From NCBI GenBank assembly GCA_034678485.1, contig JAXDBU010000166.1, positions 1 through 64,000 of the forward strand: a DNA stretch of 64,000 nucleotides, given 5' to 3'. Source of the stretch: PLanc-01 sp034678485. Its GTDB lineage: Bacteria; Planctomycetota; Phycisphaerae; Sedimentisphaerales; Anaerobacaceae. Within the stretch, counting starts at the first letter, position 1, and each line of letters opens with the position of its first letter. The notes below the pieces were generated by a model. That model worked only from the letters and a program-made list of their open reading frames with translations, did no database searches and was not told the DNA's origin. Shown piece by piece: positions 1-8,205 of the stretch. A program made the translations under genes and the position numbers.

Positions 1-1458
1 GAGATTGTCCCATCGGTAGTTGAAGGTTGAAAGGAAAGCGGTGGCTACTCCGGCCTGGTGGCAGGTACCATCAGGCCGACCTGATTATTCACAATTTGAA
101 GGAGTAGCCATGGACCCGACAACGTACCAGATCGCCGACAAAACCGATAGCCGCAAACTCACGGAATTTCTCTGTCAGGAGGGGCAGTTCCTCCTGCCGA
201 TCGTCGAGCTGATCACCGGGGCCGAGATGGCCATCGATGAACTGATCGAAGTCACCGGCCGGGCCGCCGTCGAGGCGGTCCTGACGCTCTCGGCCCAAGA
301 GGTCGCCGGTCCCAAGCATCCGGGCAAGGCCGCCGGCGAGATCGGTTGGTATGGCCGCCAGCAGGCGACGATCCCCCTGGCCGAACGCAAGCTGCGGGTT
401 GAGAAACCCCGGCTGCGACGCAAAGGATCGGGGCCGGACAAGGAGGTGACGATCCCGGCCTACGAGGCGATGCTGGGCAACTCGCGTCTGGGCCGGCGGA
501 TGCTGGAGATCCTGCTGCACGGGGTCTCGACGCGAAACTATCGCAAGGTCCTGCCCCAGATGGCCGAGACGGTCGCGGTGAGCAAATCCAATGTCAGTCG
601 GGAATTCATCGAAGCCAGCGAGCAGACGCTCAAGGAACTCTGCGAGCGGCGGTTCGAGGACCAGGACATCCTGATCGTCTATCTCGACGGCATCCAGTTC
701 GGACAGATCCACGTGATCGTGGCGTTGGGCGTGGACAGCCAGGGCTACAAGCACGTCTTGGGTCTTCGCGAAGGCGCCACCGAGAACGCCACCGTGGTCA
801 AGGATCTCTTGACCGACGTCGTCTCTCGCGGCCTGGATCCCAAGCGGCGCCGGCTGTTCGTGATCGACGGCAGCAAGGCGTTGCGGGCGGCCATCGACGA
901 GGTTTTCGGCGCCAAGAACCCGATCCAACGCTGCCGCAATCACAAGATCCGCAACGTGCTGGATTACCTGCCGAAGGACCGCCACGAGAATGTCCGCTGT
1001 GCGATGAAGGCGGCGTTCCAACTGCCGGCCGAGCAGGGAACGGCGAAACTCAAGAAGCTGTCGGAGTGGCTGGCTCAGGAATACCCCTCGGCGGCCGACA
1101 GCCTCCTGGAGGGCCTGGCGGAGATATTCACGATCAACCGCCTGGACTTGCCGAGCCAACTGCGTCGCTGCCTGGCCAGCACGAACATCATCGAGTCGCC
1201 CAACGCCGGGATTCGGGAAAAGACCGGGCGTGTGACTCGCTGGCGGGACGGGCAGATGGTGCTGCGCTGGACCGCCTCGTCGCTGCTGACGCTGGAGAAA
1301 CGGATGCGGCGGATCATGGGCCATCAGCAATTGTGGATGCTGGAGGCCAAATTACAGACTCAAGACGAGCAACAGGGAGTTGCTAAGAAGCTCAAGAACG
1401 CGTAGGATTCACTATAGAGTGGCCACCGCACCTCCAACTGAGAGCGGGACAACTTCTC
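1..1458 (+). mobile_element. IS256-family insertion sequence
   Basis: A single transposase gene is bracketed by imperfect inverted ends. Left positions 5-27 (TTGTCCC, six variable bases, AGTTG, one base, AGGT) match the reverse complement of 1430-1452 with the same blocks and spacing. A second inner block also matches in inverted orientation: GCGGTGGCTACTC at 38-50 and GAGTGGCCACCGC at 1417-1429. The outer GAGA at 1-4 pairs with TTCTC near 1454-1458, with a two-base length difference. The left end lies at or just outside the window start, so target-site duplications cannot be read. The transposase is intact, so the element may still be mobile. Confidence 0.8.
110..1405 (+). CDS. IS256-family (mutator-type) DDE transposase
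   Basis: This 431-residue protein catalyses cut/copy transposition of the surrounding IS. The catalytic triad can be placed from local motifs: Asp193 in YLDGIQF, Asp253 in VIDGSKA and Glu362 in TNIIESPN. The CRNHK segment that is typical of IS256/Mutator transposases lies between the second Asp and the Glu. The start is set at the ATG at 110, which has GAAGGAG a few bases upstream. An in-frame extension to 20 would lie inside the inverted-repeat end and has no ribosome binding site. Length is normal for the family and no frameshift is seen. Confidence 0.9.
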   Translation: MDPTTYQIADKTDSRKLTEFLCQEGQFLLPIVELITGAEMAIDELIEVTGRAAVEAVLTLSAQEVAGPKHPGKAAGEIGWYGRQQATIPLAERKLRVEKPRLRRKGSGPDKEVTIPAYEAMLGNSRLGRRMLEILLHGVSTRNYRKVLPQMAETVAVSKSNVSREFIEASEQTLKELCERRFEDQDILIVYLDGIQFGQIHVIVALGVDSQGYKHVLGLREGATENATVVKDLLTDVVSRGLDPKRRRLFVIDGSKALRAAIDEVFGAKNPIQRCRNHKIRNVLDYLPKDRHENVRCAMKAAFQLPAEQGTAKLKKLSEWLAQEYPSAADSLLEGLAEIFTINRLDLPSQLRRCLASTNIIESPNAGIREKTGRVTRWRDGQMVLRWTASSLLTLEKRMRRIMGHQQLWMLEAKLQTQDEQQGVAKKLKNA

Positions 1459-1736
1459 CTTCAGTCATTCAGCCGCACGCAATGAATAGATGTGGGGGCC
1501 GGGGACACCATACCTAATCCCCTTCGTGTTCTGGCTTGGGGCCGCGTTTGACAGGTCGGGCCACACGGCCCAGTCTCTTTTCGGTCCGATCCGGGTGCAC
1601 CTGCTCGTGCAGGGACCGGCCCGTCCACTTGGGCCTACCTTGTGGACTGGTCCCAGGGGCTGTCTGTGGAGAAACCATGCACACCGCAGGTGTTCGGCTC
1701 AGACTCTCTGGCGCACACCATCGCAACATCCGCACT

Positions 1737-1754
1737 CTCCTGTATATACAGGAG
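1737..1754. promoter_or_regulatory. Perfect 18-bp palindrome, candidate operator
   Basis: CTCCTGTATATACAGGAG is a perfect palindrome that lies immediately downstream of the minus-strand -10 box at 1755-1760, so it would cover the transcription start. A degenerate copy sits at the same place in the related promoter at 3467-3484. Position and symmetry suggest a repressor site, but no cognate regulator is encoded in the window. Confidence 0.45.
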
Positions 1755-1783
1755 AGGATATCCCCATCTATCGGACGCGTCAA
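1755..1783 (-). promoter_or_regulatory. Sigma70-like promoter, orphan, reading toward the IS
   Basis: Read on the minus strand, TTGACG (1783-1778) and TATCCT (1760-1755) are separated by exactly 17 bases. About 65 bp around this site is nearly identical to the promoter at 3485-3513. Nothing recognisable lies downstream before the IS end near 1458. Confidence 0.55.
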
Positions 1784-1887
1784 TAATGCATCCAACAAAA
1801 AGCGGGGTGCATCCGGCTGGGGGCTTCTGCCCCGGGCCACCGGCCACGGATCACGGAAAGACAACGCACGTTATGACGCCCACGGCA

Positions 1888-1919
1888 GATGCTTCACTGC
1901 GTTCAGCATGACAATCGGG
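1888..1919. repeat. Dispersed short repeat, copy 1
   Basis: The segment from GATGCTTCACTGCGTTCAGC to CATGACAATCGGG is nearly identical to 42043-42075. It resembles the 'TTCAGCATGACA' family of intergenic repeats that is common in environmental bacterial genomes. Confidence 0.5.
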
Positions 1920-1945
1920 CCCCCGAAAGGCCGTCCTGTTTCCCG

Positions 1946-3424
1946 CTACTCCAAGAACTCGAAGGCGAACAGGCTTGCGTCTTTCAATTCGAATTCGAGG
2001 CTGATTTGTTTGTCTTGGAGTTGGGCGAATCGGTTCGTCGTCTCTTGCTCGTTTGTCCAACGGATCGGTAGTCCTGTGCCGTCATTGGCGACCGTCACGC
2101 AATCAGCGAAAGACAAACCTTCGACAACGTCGCCTCGATCGTTGCGGACCTGTACTCTGAGTGTTCCCTTCGACGCGTCCGCGTTGACGACCAGTTCGTG
2201 GATCATGCCTACGCTCAGCGGGATTGTCGAGAGCCGGCCGGTTTTGCCCGGCAGCGATTTGCGGGCGACATATCGATCCAAAGGCATTTTCACCAGACCG
2301 ATCTGCCGCTCGCGAAAGCGATTCATCTTGTGCCCTTGCCTGTACCCGCCGTAATACAGACAGACCTCGTTGCCCACGATGAGCTGCTCGTCGACCCATG
2401 CATGGGCGCGGTCCCACGTCTGCGGCTGCGGATTACGATCGAAGAAGGCCCCCGGCTCCCGATGCCAATGCCGGCCGTCGCGCGTCCAGGCCAGGGCGGT
2501 ATAGCCGATCCCATAGGCCTGCGGATCGATCAACGGCGGTTCGTCGGCCTTCAGGTCGTCTCGCAGGACCTTGACCATGCCCATCCGCAGGGGCCCGCGC
2601 GTGAGGAAGGCGGACATCGCATAGAACTGCGTGATGCCCTGATCCGTGTCCTTGTCGGGCCGCACCACGTACCAGGGTTCCTCCCAGTTCACCAGGTCTT
2701 TGCTGAAACTCTGCTTGGTGACTCGTCGCAGGCCCTCCCATTCGGGGTCGGTCGTGTAGGTGGAAACAATCGCGACGTAGCACTTGCGGATGGGGTCCCA
2801 GGAGATATTGTCGATGTCATGGTCGTGCTTGAGGACCATGCGATCCACGAGCGGCTTGAAGTCCAGCCCGTCGGGCGAAATCGCGATGTGCAGTCCGCCG
2901 TCGAACCAGTAGCCGTACTTGTATCGTTGGCTCGGGTCGAAGTAGTCCGGCCCCTCGTCCAGGACCTCGGAACCGAACTGAATGGTGCCGGGGTCCTTCA
3001 ATACGCGATGCGGGCGAATCCAGTGAATGCCGTCGAGCGACTCCATGTAGGCGATGTGCGACCGGTCGATTCGCTGGTCGTCATACCAGGAGCCGTACCA
3101 GATGCGAAATCGCTTGGTCTGCGGATCGCGAAGGACGGTGAAGAAGGGCTGAAAGCAACGATCCTCGTCGCCTGTGATGAGCGGATTGGGCAGACTCGAA
3201 TCTCGCTGGGGGCTGTTGACCACCCTGGCGACGTTCTCGCTTTGGCGGATCAGGTAGTCGTCCAGGAGCAACTGCACGCCGTGACAGAGATAGGGCGCAG
3301 CGGCAGCAGTCTCCGGCTTGGCTGCAGCCAGGCCGACGGTTGTGAGCCGAACGTCGAAGAAGGCCTGGCTCGGAAGCCATAACAACGCCGCGGCAAGTAC
3401 GCAGTTGGAACAAGTGGCTCGCAT
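1946..3424 (-). CDS. Secreted beta-propeller glycosidase-like protein (GH32/GH43-like fold)
   Basis: This 492-residue protein starts with a hydrophobic Sec signal (about residues 1-24). Its body shows the repeated S-x-D-G-x-x-W/F pattern of five-bladed beta-propeller glycosidases, for example MESLDGIHWIRP, ISPDGLDF and WTRDGRHWHRE, together with aromatic-rich blade segments such as WYGSWYDD. A C-terminal beta-sandwich-like tail follows from about residue 405. The fold points to glycan hydrolysis or binding outside the cytoplasm, but substrate and catalytic acids cannot be assigned. GGAGG lies 10 bases before the ATG, and the promoter at 3485-3513 is just upstream. Its neighbour at 3596-5956 is read in the same direction and is also carbohydrate-related. 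Confidence 0.65.
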   Translation of the reverse strand: MRATCSNCVLAAALLWLPSQAFFDVRLTTVGLAAAKPETAAAAPYLCHGVQLLLDDYLIRQSENVARVVNSPQRDSSLPNPLITGDEDRCFQPFFTVLRDPQTKRFRIWYGSWYDDQRIDRSHIAYMESLDGIHWIRPHRVLKDPGTIQFGSEVLDEGPDYFDPSQRYKYGYWFDGGLHIAISPDGLDFKPLVDRMVLKHDHDIDNISWDPIRKCYVAIVSTYTTDPEWEGLRRVTKQSFSKDLVNWEEPWYVVRPDKDTDQGITQFYAMSAFLTRGPLRMGMVKVLRDDLKADEPPLIDPQAYGIGYTALAWTRDGRHWHREPGAFFDRNPQPQTWDRAHAWVDEQLIVGNEVCLYYGGYRQGHKMNRFRERQIGLVKMPLDRYVARKSLPGKTGRLSTIPLSVGMIHELVVNADASKGTLRVQVRNDRGDVVEGLSFADCVTVANDGTGLPIRWTNEQETTNRFAQLQDKQISLEFELKDASLFAFEFLE

Positions 3425-3466
3425 GATTTCAGATCCTCCAGTTCACATCTTCGCAACATCCGCACT

Positions 3467-3484
3467 CTCCTGCACATGCGGCAG
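3467..3484. promoter_or_regulatory. Degenerate palindrome, candidate operator
   Basis: CTCCTGCACATGCGGCAG sits exactly where the perfect palindrome CTCCTGTATATACAGGAG sits in the paralogous promoter at 1737-1754. Six of nine base pairs are kept. The flanking bases are nearly identical, so the changes are concentrated in the palindrome. Confidence 0.35.
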
Positions 3485-3513
3485 AGGATATCCCCATTTA
3501 TCGGATATGTCAA
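3485..3513 (-). promoter_or_regulatory. Sigma70-like promoter of the beta-propeller gene
   Basis: On the minus strand TTGACA (3513-3508) and TATCCT (3490-3485) are separated by 17 bases, which is close to consensus. The predicted start lies about 55 bases upstream of the ATG at 3424. Confidence 0.7.
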
Positions 3514-3595
3514 TAGCTCTGGCCACACAGAGCCGAAGCCGGCCGCAATGGCGTGAGCTGTCCTGACGGACCGCCATTCCACAGTGTCCTGCGAG

Positions 3596-5956
3596 TCAAG
3601 GCTCCGCGTATAATCTGGGCACGGCCAGACGCTGCCAGCAGGTCGTAATCGCGCGCAGCGGCGCGGGAATGTCGCCAGAGAGTCCTTGAATCACGCCCTC
3701 GCAGGCGCCGCCTGGCCGGCGGCGGAAGGCCACGTCAGCTCGCTCAGGAAGCTCGATCTCCAGGGCGCCGGTCTTAACGCGTTTGAGTCCCCCGGCTGCG
3801 AATGCCATCACGTTGCCGGCAATGTCGAAGCGGACCGCCGCGATGCCGATGGCGTCGATCTCGACGGCGTGCCCCTGCCAGGTGAACGTCTCATCGATCG
3901 GATCACCCCCGGGGTGGTCCCGTCCGGCTGCACGAATGTACGTGCCATCGGTCAGGGCGGCAAAGCCGGCAACGGGCGGGCACGGGTGCGTGGCGTTGCC
4001 GATCCAGCCGGTAACGCGAGGCACGCCGGTCTCGGCAAGCCGGCGCTTGACCGCCGTCGCGCAGGCGTTGTCGTCGTCGAAGTACTGTATCTTGTCATCC
4101 CATCGCCCGGCCACGTCGAGCGAACGGGCCTCGGCATCGCATGTCCATGGGCCGACCTGGAAGATCGCGGTTTTGCCGACGGCGGCACGGCGGAAGAACG
4201 CCAGCTCGCGCTGTCCACAGAACTCCGGTCGATAGAGCACGACGGCGCGGTATCGCTGTGGCCCGAGGCAGATATAGCCATCGTCGTCGATCCGCAGTGC
4301 GGAATCCTCGATCAAACTCGACGGGACCAAGTCCGTTGGGTAGCCCTCGGCACAGAGGGCGGAGGTGATTTCGAGGCCGACGCGGTTGTACGACGGTCCG
4401 GCCCAGTTCATCGCGCAGGCGTGTCCGAACACCACGGCCGTCGGGCAGTCGAGCGGGGCGTGCGTGATGAAGTCCAGCATGCGAATCCGCGTCATTCCGT
4501 CCATGAGGCCGCTCTGCATCAGCAGCGTCTCTCGCTGACCGGTCTTGAGGTCCTCGCGCGGATAGAGCGGATGCACGTTGAGCCGTCCGCCGGCGAGCAC
4601 ACCCGCCCACAGCTCGCGCACGTATGGCTCAACCTCACGGGCGTAGAACTGGTTGTACCAGAGCGGATAGCCCCATCGCTTGGCAAGCGAAGTCCGGCAC
4701 GGATACGGCGTCGATTCGTCCGTTTGTCCGATGTCACGCGTTGCCTGCCACCAGGACAAACCGTTCTTGCGGAACTCCTGCGGGCCCGGATACGGCGTCC
4801 ACGTGGCGTGCGTGACGATGAGGGCGTCCTCGCCAAAAGCCTCCTTCCCGGCGCGGTAGTAGTCGTCCTCGATGGCGGCGTTGCGCCAGCGGCACATTGT
4901 GCCGTAGCGGTTGATCGCCGCCAGCCGTTCGCGCTGCCGGTCCTTTTCGCCGGCGCACATGAGCAGCGTGTCGCGGATGAGGTCCCCGCCGGCGGAGCGT
5001 TCGGAGTAGACGCGGGCCATCCCAGCAGAGTACCAGTAGCGGTCGTGCGAGGGATTGCCCGAGTGGTCCGGGGGGAAACCCCACTCGTCCTTCATGATGC
5101 CCGCCAGCGGCACATCCATGTACTGCCGGATGATGCCTCGCTGATACTCGATCAAGTGCGGCGCAAAGACGTCGGGCGTGAGATACGTGTGCGACGCGAT
5201 CACGCAGGCGCTGCGATCCGACTGGGCGGGCACGCGTACGGTGAGCTTTCGCGGCCCGTCGGCAGTCGTCCTGACGCCGGCGGTGGTGATGTCCCGCACG
5301 CTGGCCGGGTCGATGCCACCTTCGGTTCGGATGAACGAGTAAACCCGCGCCAGCCTTGTGGCCAGGCAGTCATAGTCCGGCAGGCTGCCGTTCATGTGGT
5401 CGCGCGTATCGACGCCCTCGAAAATTACCTCCGCAGGCTGGGCGTTGGGGAAGTCGACGAATCGCAACACCAGCTCCTCCTGTTGCTCGTCGGGATACTT
5501 ATCGCGGAAGGCCTGCCGCGCCAGGCGGATGTCCACCTCGAGGGCGACCTTCAGTCCGAGCTTCGCGGCGTAGCGCACGGCCTTATCGACCTGAGTGTGG
5601 TAGTGCAGATCGACAACCTCGGTCCGGCGGCACGCGGTGGACAGAAGCGTGTACGGTGAGCACGTGGCCACGGCGTCGAGGAAGAACTCGTAACCCTCCG
5701 CTTCGAGGTCTTTCTGTGTCCAAAACCACGCGCCGATCACCGGTGGCAAAGGCAGCAGTTGATCGATGTTGTCCCGCAAGCCGCCCGCTTGGGTGACCTG
5801 TTCGATCTTGAGCCGCGGCTGGCCACCGACGTCAGTCCCATGGGCCTCGGCCACCACCACGCTCAGCAACATGGCCAGTGCAATCACGCGCCGATACGGG
5901 GACGGCCCATCATGCCTCGGCTTGGGCTGCTGTAGGTCTGCATTGCGATACCCCAT
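3596..5956 (-). CDS. Large secreted GH42-like glycosidase-family protein of unknown substrate
   Basis: The 786-residue product has an N-terminal hydrophobic segment (about residues 22-40), then a long TIM-barrel-like region with an Asp290-Glu291 pair in the strand-end motif KDEWGFPP. A segment around residues 565-690 (VVFGHACAMNW, then YRAVVLYRPEFCG) resembles the GATase-like trimerisation domain of GH42 beta-galactosidases. A short beta-rich tail ends the protein. This layout suggests a glycoside hydrolase acting outside the cytoplasm, but overall similarity to characterised GH42 looks weak and the function is inferred. The ATG at 5956 was chosen because AAAGGAC lies about 7 bases upstream; a GTG at 5962 is the alternative. 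Confidence 0.55.
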   Translation of the reverse strand: MGYRNADLQQPKPRHDGPSPYRRVIALAMLLSVVVAEAHGTDVGGQPRLKIEQVTQAGGLRDNIDQLLPLPPVIGAWFWTQKDLEAEGYEFFLDAVATCSPYTLLSTACRRTEVVDLHYHTQVDKAVRYAAKLGLKVALEVDIRLARQAFRDKYPDEQQEELVLRFVDFPNAQPAEVIFEGVDTRDHMNGSLPDYDCLATRLARVYSFIRTEGGIDPASVRDITTAGVRTTADGPRKLTVRVPAQSDRSACVIASHTYLTPDVFAPHLIEYQRGIIRQYMDVPLAGIMKDEWGFPPDHSGNPSHDRYWYSAGMARVYSERSAGGDLIRDTLLMCAGEKDRQRERLAAINRYGTMCRWRNAAIEDDYYRAGKEAFGEDALIVTHATWTPYPGPQEFRKNGLSWWQATRDIGQTDESTPYPCRTSLAKRWGYPLWYNQFYAREVEPYVRELWAGVLAGGRLNVHPLYPREDLKTGQRETLLMQSGLMDGMTRIRMLDFITHAPLDCPTAVVFGHACAMNWAGPSYNRVGLEITSALCAEGYPTDLVPSSLIEDSALRIDDDGYICLGPQRYRAVVLYRPEFCGQRELAFFRRAAVGKTAIFQVGPWTCDAEARSLDVAGRWDDKIQYFDDDNACATAVKRRLAETGVPRVTGWIGNATHPCPPVAGFAALTDGTYIRAAGRDHPGGDPIDETFTWQGHAVEIDAIGIAAVRFDIAGNVMAFAAGGLKRVKTGALEIELPERADVAFRRRPGGACEGVIQGLSGDIPAPLRAITTCWQRLAVPRLYAEP

Positions 5957-6433
5957 GGTCACGTCCTTTCAAGAGCACTATCCAAGGCTGCTTTGGCCCA
6001 GTCCCAGACGGGGAGAACCCGCACACGGTAACATATTCCCGGCGGTTCATCCACCATCCGGCGATACAACATGCACGCCTTGCATACAGGTGCTGACGCC
6101 GAAGGACGGGCTCTGGACAAGTGCAGAACTGAACCGCCAGCCGCAGGCGATCAACAGTCAGCGTGGAGCCGTCGATCCCTGAGGCTGTGTTTCGGCATGG
6201 CACCCATCGGGGGGGGAGCGCTGTATTGGCAAGATCTTGTCGCACACGCCCGTTCGAGGCGGGCGGAGTCGGGGGTTGCCGTCGGGGGTCGGGTCGGCTA
6301 CACTGCTGGAGAGCCGTCAGATGGTCTTGCGGCAGAACAGCGGCAGATGAATGCAGACTGAGGCAGACGATGGCGTTCGTATCGTGGATGCGGGCAGACC
6401 TTGCCTGAACACACAATCAGAAGGAGGCAACGT
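5957..6433. other. Divergent intergenic region
   Basis: This space separates two divergently transcribed genes. It holds a candidate plus-strand promoter at 6276-6304 and the ribosome binding sites of both genes. No open frame here has a plausible start or composition, and no further structure was recognised. Confidence 0.5.
6276..6304 (+). promoter_or_regulatory. Candidate sigma70-like promoter
   Basis: TTGCCG (6276-6281) and TACACT (6299-6304) are separated by 17 bases. The site is about 130 bases before the start of the exported oxidoreductase. The same type of pair (TTGCGG-N17-TACACT) precedes the GH172 gene. Confidence 0.4.
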
Positions 6434-7903
6434 ATGAAGCACGTCACACGCAGGCAATTCGTAAAGGGGTCGGTCGCGGCCGGACTCGGCATCGCAATGG
6501 TCGGTCCCATGTCCCGGGTGCGGGGGGCTAATGATGAGATCCGCGTGGCGGTCGTCGGGGTCAACGGTCGCGGCGGGTCGCACATCAGCGAGTTCGAGGA
6601 GATGGAAGGTGTGCGGGTCGCGGCCTTCTGCGACGTGGACCGCAAGGTCCTCGACGACAAGGCCGCGGCCTTCGAGAAGAAGTACGGCCATGCGGTGGAC
6701 AAATACGTCGATATTCGCAAGCTGCTCGACGACAAGAGCATCAACGCGATCTCGATTGCCACGCCGAACCATTGGCACTCGCTGGGCACGGTCTGGGCCT
6801 GCCAGGCGGGCAAGGACGTCTACGTGGAGAAGCCGTGCAGCCACAATATCTTCGAGGGTCGCAAGTGCGTCGAGGCCGCCCGCAAGTACGGCCGGATCGT
6901 CCAGCACGGGACGCAGAGCCGTTCCAGCAAGAGCTGGGCCCGACAGGTGGCCGCCATCGCCAGCGGCAAATACGGCAAGCTGCTGGTCTCGAAGGGCGCG
7001 GCCTCCAAGAACGGACAAGGCCGCTGGAGCATCGGCTTCAAGCCGGTCCAGGAGCCGCCGGCGAATCTGGACTACGACCTCTGGCTCGGCCCCGCGCAGG
7101 AGCAGCCGTACCACCAGAATCTGGTACACTATAACTGGCACTGGTTCTGGGAATTCGGGAACGGTGAAATCGGCAACCAGGGGGTTCACCAGATGGACAT
7201 CGCCCGCTGGGCGATTCCCGGCGCGACTCTGCCCAAGAGTGTGATCAGCCTGGGCGGCCGTTGGGTGAACTCGACGGAAGGGCATCCGCCCTTCACGGAT
7301 CAGGCCCAAACACCCAATTGCCAGTTGACGATCATGGATTTTGGCGGGCCGCTGCTGGTGTTCGAGGTCATCGGCCTGGTGAACCGGGAGGGCGTCGACG
7401 GCAAGAAGTATCCGACCAACGTAGGCAACGAGTTCTACCTGGAGGCCGGCACGATCCGGGGTGGCAAGTTCTATCCGAAGGACTCGGATGTTGCCGAAGA
7501 GCTGGCGGTTCCTGATGTCCAGATGGATACCGACCATTTCGGGAACTTCATTCGCGCCATGCGGAGCCGCAAGGTCGAGGACCTCAACGCGGATATCGAA
7601 GCGGCACATCTTTCCGCGGCCTGCTGTCATTTGGGTAACATCTCCTATCGTCTCGGCGAGCAGGTATCGGGCGCGACCAGGCCCGGCGTCCTCGACAAGC
7701 ACGAGGAAATCGCCAGGTCGTGGGAGAGGGTCCTGACGACGGTAAAAGGCGCCATCGATCTCGACGTCGCCCAGAACACGTACCAGCTTGGACCGATGTT
7801 GACGTTCGACCCGAAGGCGGAGAAGTTCGTGGGGAATTCGCAGGCGGATCTCCTGCTGACGCGGCTGTATCGCAAGCCGTTCGCGGTGCCGGATCGTGTC
7901 TGA
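6434..7903 (+). CDS. Tat-exported Gfo/Idh/MocA-family oxidoreductase
   Basis: This 489-residue protein has a twin-arginine signal (TRRQFVKGS) followed by a Rossmann fold that starts IRVAVVGVNGRGG. The family motif EKP (VYVEKPCSHN) lies near residue 140, followed by the alpha/beta C-terminal domain. Family members oxidise or reduce sugars or inositols using tightly bound NAD(P). Tat export of a folded, cofactor-loaded enzyme is common in Planctomycetota. The ATG at 6434 was chosen because AAGGAGG lies seven bases upstream; an earlier in-frame start at 6401 lacks such a site. The substrate is unknown, and the genes around it are glycan-related. Confidence 0.85.
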   Translation: MKHVTRRQFVKGSVAAGLGIAMVGPMSRVRGANDEIRVAVVGVNGRGGSHISEFEEMEGVRVAAFCDVDRKVLDDKAAAFEKKYGHAVDKYVDIRKLLDDKSINAISIATPNHWHSLGTVWACQAGKDVYVEKPCSHNIFEGRKCVEAARKYGRIVQHGTQSRSSKSWARQVAAIASGKYGKLLVSKGAASKNGQGRWSIGFKPVQEPPANLDYDLWLGPAQEQPYHQNLVHYNWHWFWEFGNGEIGNQGVHQMDIARWAIPGATLPKSVISLGGRWVNSTEGHPPFTDQAQTPNCQLTIMDFGGPLLVFEVIGLVNREGVDGKKYPTNVGNEFYLEAGTIRGGKFYPKDSDVAEELAVPDVQMDTDHFGNFIRAMRSRKVEDLNADIEAAHLSAACCHLGNISYRLGEQVSGATRPGVLDKHEEIARSWERVLTTVKGAIDLDVAQNTYQLGPMLTFDPKAEKFVGNSQADLLLTRLYRKPFAVPDRV

Positions 7904-7963
7904 CGGAGGGACAGGCCAGACCGCCGTCCCTGTTTGTCGTGACGCCGCGAGGCATTTCATGAC

Positions 7964-8162
7964 ACGGCCGTCCCGGCCGTGAGGGCTCCCAAAGTGCGAA
8001 GATCGCGTTCTGGGAGCCCGGTACCACGGGCATCTTGCCCGTGATTCGTCGTGGCATCGGCATCCTGCCGATGTGGCATGGGCTGGAAACCCATGCCACT
8101 CATGGGCGAGACGCCCATGCTGCCATATGCCCGCACGGGCACACTACGAACCCGCTTCGCTT
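7964..8162. repeat. Cluster of about seven short hairpins (REP-like)
   Basis: Successive inverted repeats are packed head to tail: ACGGCCGTCCCGGCCGT (7964-7980), GGGCTCCC/GGGAGCCC (7983-8018), ACGGGCATCTTGCCCGT (8026-8042), CATCGGCATCCTGCCGATG (8055-8073), GTGGCATGGG/CCCATGCCAC (8073-8099), CATGGGCGAGACGCCCATG (8101-8119) and GCCCGCACGGGC (8129-8140). The stems differ in sequence but share size and loop length. The last one plus its tail (to 8162) recurs at 57638-57671. It lies between convergent genes, where it could also stop transcription. Confidence 0.75.
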
Positions 8163-8205
8163 GAAGTTGCCACGCAATCGGGTCGCGTGCCCCAGGGGCA
8201 GCCGC

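Larger units (their letters stand above)
1459..1945. other. Gene-free region between the IS and a secreted protein gene
   Basis: No convincing coding region was found here. It contains a minus-strand promoter with a palindrome at 1737-1783, described separately, that points toward the IS. It also contains a short dispersed repeat at 1888-1919 (GATGCTTCACTGCGTTCAGC and following bases) that recurs at 42043-42075. Because a good promoter has no gene downstream, part of a former transcription unit may have been lost at or near the IS junction. Confidence 0.5.

Noticed and set aside
1490..1864. Short open frames between the IS and the beta-propeller gene
   Set aside because: No ribosome binding sites, no domain features and overlapping frames on both strands.
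2198..3382. 394-codon plus-strand frame within the beta-propeller gene
   Set aside because: It is antisense to a gene with a promoter, a ribosome binding site and a signal peptide, and it has no recognisable domain.
3686..5659. 657-codon plus-strand frame within the GH42-like gene
   Set aside because: It is antisense to a gene with a good start and coherent structure. Its composition is Arg- and Gly-rich without domain features.
7964..8162. CRISPR array
   Set aside because: The units are hairpins of different sequence with no repeated spacer length, so this is a REP-like cluster, not a CRISPR.
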